DNA from: Alkalinema sp. CAN_BIN05
GTDB lineage: Bacteria > Cyanobacteriota > Cyanobacteriia > Leptolyngbyales > Leptolyngbyaceae
Length of the DNA stretch: 6,717 nucleotides
Assembly (NCBI GenBank): GCA_026786325.1
Contig: JAJAYH010000143.1
Location: 1-6,717 of the forward strand
Direction of reading: 5' to 3'
Of this stretch, positions 6,175-6,717 are shown in pieces. The notes beneath the pieces are model-generated. The model saw only the letters and a list, made by a program, of their open reading frames with translations, ran no database searches and was not told the origin of the DNA. The position numbers were made by a program, and so were the translations under genes. Each line of letters starts with the position of its first letter. Within the stretch, counting starts at the first letter, position 1.

Positions 6175-6717
6175 CTATTCATAGAGTAGTAATAAATCTA
6201 TAAAATCCTGATAATATTCCTGGGCTGGCACAAGATTGCCATGGATAAAATTCACCGGATTATTAATTTCATGGGCAATTCCCGCAACCAATTGACCGAG
6301 ACTAGACATCTTCTCCGTATGGACCATCTGAGCTTGGGTCTGTTTCAGCTCCTGGACTGTGGATTCCAGACATTCGGCATATTGTCGGAGTTTTATTTCT
6401 CCGGATTTACGCTGAATAAAAAGCCCAAGCTGCTCTCCGAAAACTTTCAAAAGAGTAATCAATTCATCATCTAAAACTTGATCTTCTTGAGTCAAAAAGG
6501 TAATAACACCGACCAATTGAACCTGATTTGAAATCGGAAATCCATACCCATGTCTAAGGTTTAAGCTATGTGCAAAATCTTGACGAACAAAGCTGGGATT
6601 ATCAACTAAATTTTTGAAGTACAAGGGCATATTCTTCGCCCAAATCTGTCCCGGAAGTCCTTCTCCACAAGAGAATTCAGCAATAGTCTCCTGTTGATCA
6701 ATTTCAACCTCCAATCC
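6175..6717 (-). CDS. Upstream half of the interrupted kinase: GAF domain, coiled linker and H-box
   Basis: This open frame enters from the right edge and ends at the TAG. Residues are counted from the TTG codon at 6714. A GAF-like stretch covers about 1-103: GEGLPGQIW (17-25), a substrate-pocket-like middle (PSFVRQDFAHSLNLRHGYGFPI), and a final helix GLFIQRK (97-103). A helical coiled linker (about 104-135) leads to TEKMSSLGQLVAGIAHEINNPVNF, where the phosphoacceptor is H148 (codon 6273-6271). It stops 31 residues later, within the second half of the dimerisation domain. If made alone it would have sensing and phosphoacceptor parts but no ATP-binding domain. The codon at 6714 is not the true start, because the GAF domain is incomplete there and the frame stays open to the edge. 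Confidence 0.7.
   Translation of the reverse strand, partial: GLEVEIDQQETIAEFSCGEGLPGQIWAKNMPLYFKNLVDNPSFVRQDFAHSLNLRHGYGFPISNQVQLVGVITFLTQEDQVLDDELITLLKVFGEQLGLFIQRKSGEIKLRQYAECLESTVQELKQTQAQMVHTEKMSSLGQLVAGIAHEINNPVNFIHGNLVPAQEYYQDFIDLLLLYE

Larger units (their letters stand above)
5491..6717 (-). pseudogene. GAF-domain sensor histidine kinase, interrupted by an in-frame TAG (5' end beyond right edge)
   Basis: One frame runs leftward from the right edge to TAA at 5493-5491, broken only by TAG at 6177-6175. Before it are most of a GAF domain, a coiled linker and the H-box HEINNP. After it, without frame change, come CYPNPNDTIAQKREDLD, then the rest of the dimerisation region (SMKVGTDRIREIVLSLRNFS) and a complete HATPase_c domain. 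The gene would autophosphorylate on His in response to a signal sensed by upstream domains and pass phosphate to an unknown response regulator. Relatives often have Gln near the stop position (LYQQ-YP), so a single C-to-T change CAG to TAG would explain it. All other catalytic motifs are intact, so the break is recent, a sequencing error, or tolerated by readthrough. No regulator gene is adjacent. Confidence 0.75.

Noticed and set aside
5608..6203. Rightward ORFs of 116, 78 and 67 codons opposite the kinase
   Set aside because: They are antisense shadows of conserved HATPase_c sequence, with compositions typical of reversed coding DNA.

Overview
The window looks like chromosomal DNA from a cyanobacterium. 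Three things point there: the palindrome CGATCG, the core of the cyanobacterial HIP1 element, occurs about 20 times in 6.7 kb; the sensor kinase has the GAF plus histidine-kinase architecture common in this phylum; and the RlpA-like protein carries the cyanobacterial type of N-terminal region. The genus cannot be fixed from the sequence.

Layout. A leftward gene truncated by the left edge (775 down to 2) encodes the exported N-terminal part of an RlpA-family lytic transglycosylase. A 0.6-kb divergent intergenic region (776-1376) follows, with candidate promoters and inverted repeats. Then come four rightward housekeeping genes: purM (purine synthesis), rsmA/ksgA (16S rRNA dimethylation), speE (spermidine synthase) and speB (agmatinase-type ureohydrolase). 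Gaps of 62, 108 and 46 bp separate them. The speE gap holds a candidate promoter and a weak hairpin, so purM-rsmA and speE-speB may be two transcription units. A convergent, leftward GAF-domain sensor histidine kinase (5491 to the right edge) ends 28 bp from speB.

How the genes relate. SpeB would release putrescine and urea from agmatine, and SpeE would add an aminopropyl group from decarboxylated SAM, so the pair forms two consecutive polyamine steps. RsmA also uses SAM. PurM is a separate biosynthetic function, and its link to the others is only positional.

Most notable observations. The histidine kinase reading frame is interrupted by one in-frame TAG (6175-6177) between the phosphoacceptor His and the ATP-binding domain, while family-like sequence continues in the same frame on both sides. 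A near-perfect 17-bp tandem duplication has copied the rsmA start region, creating a six-codon mini-ORF whose stop overlaps the rsmA GTG start. I found no mobile element, CRISPR array, tRNA or rRNA, and no clear candidate for a wholly new system.
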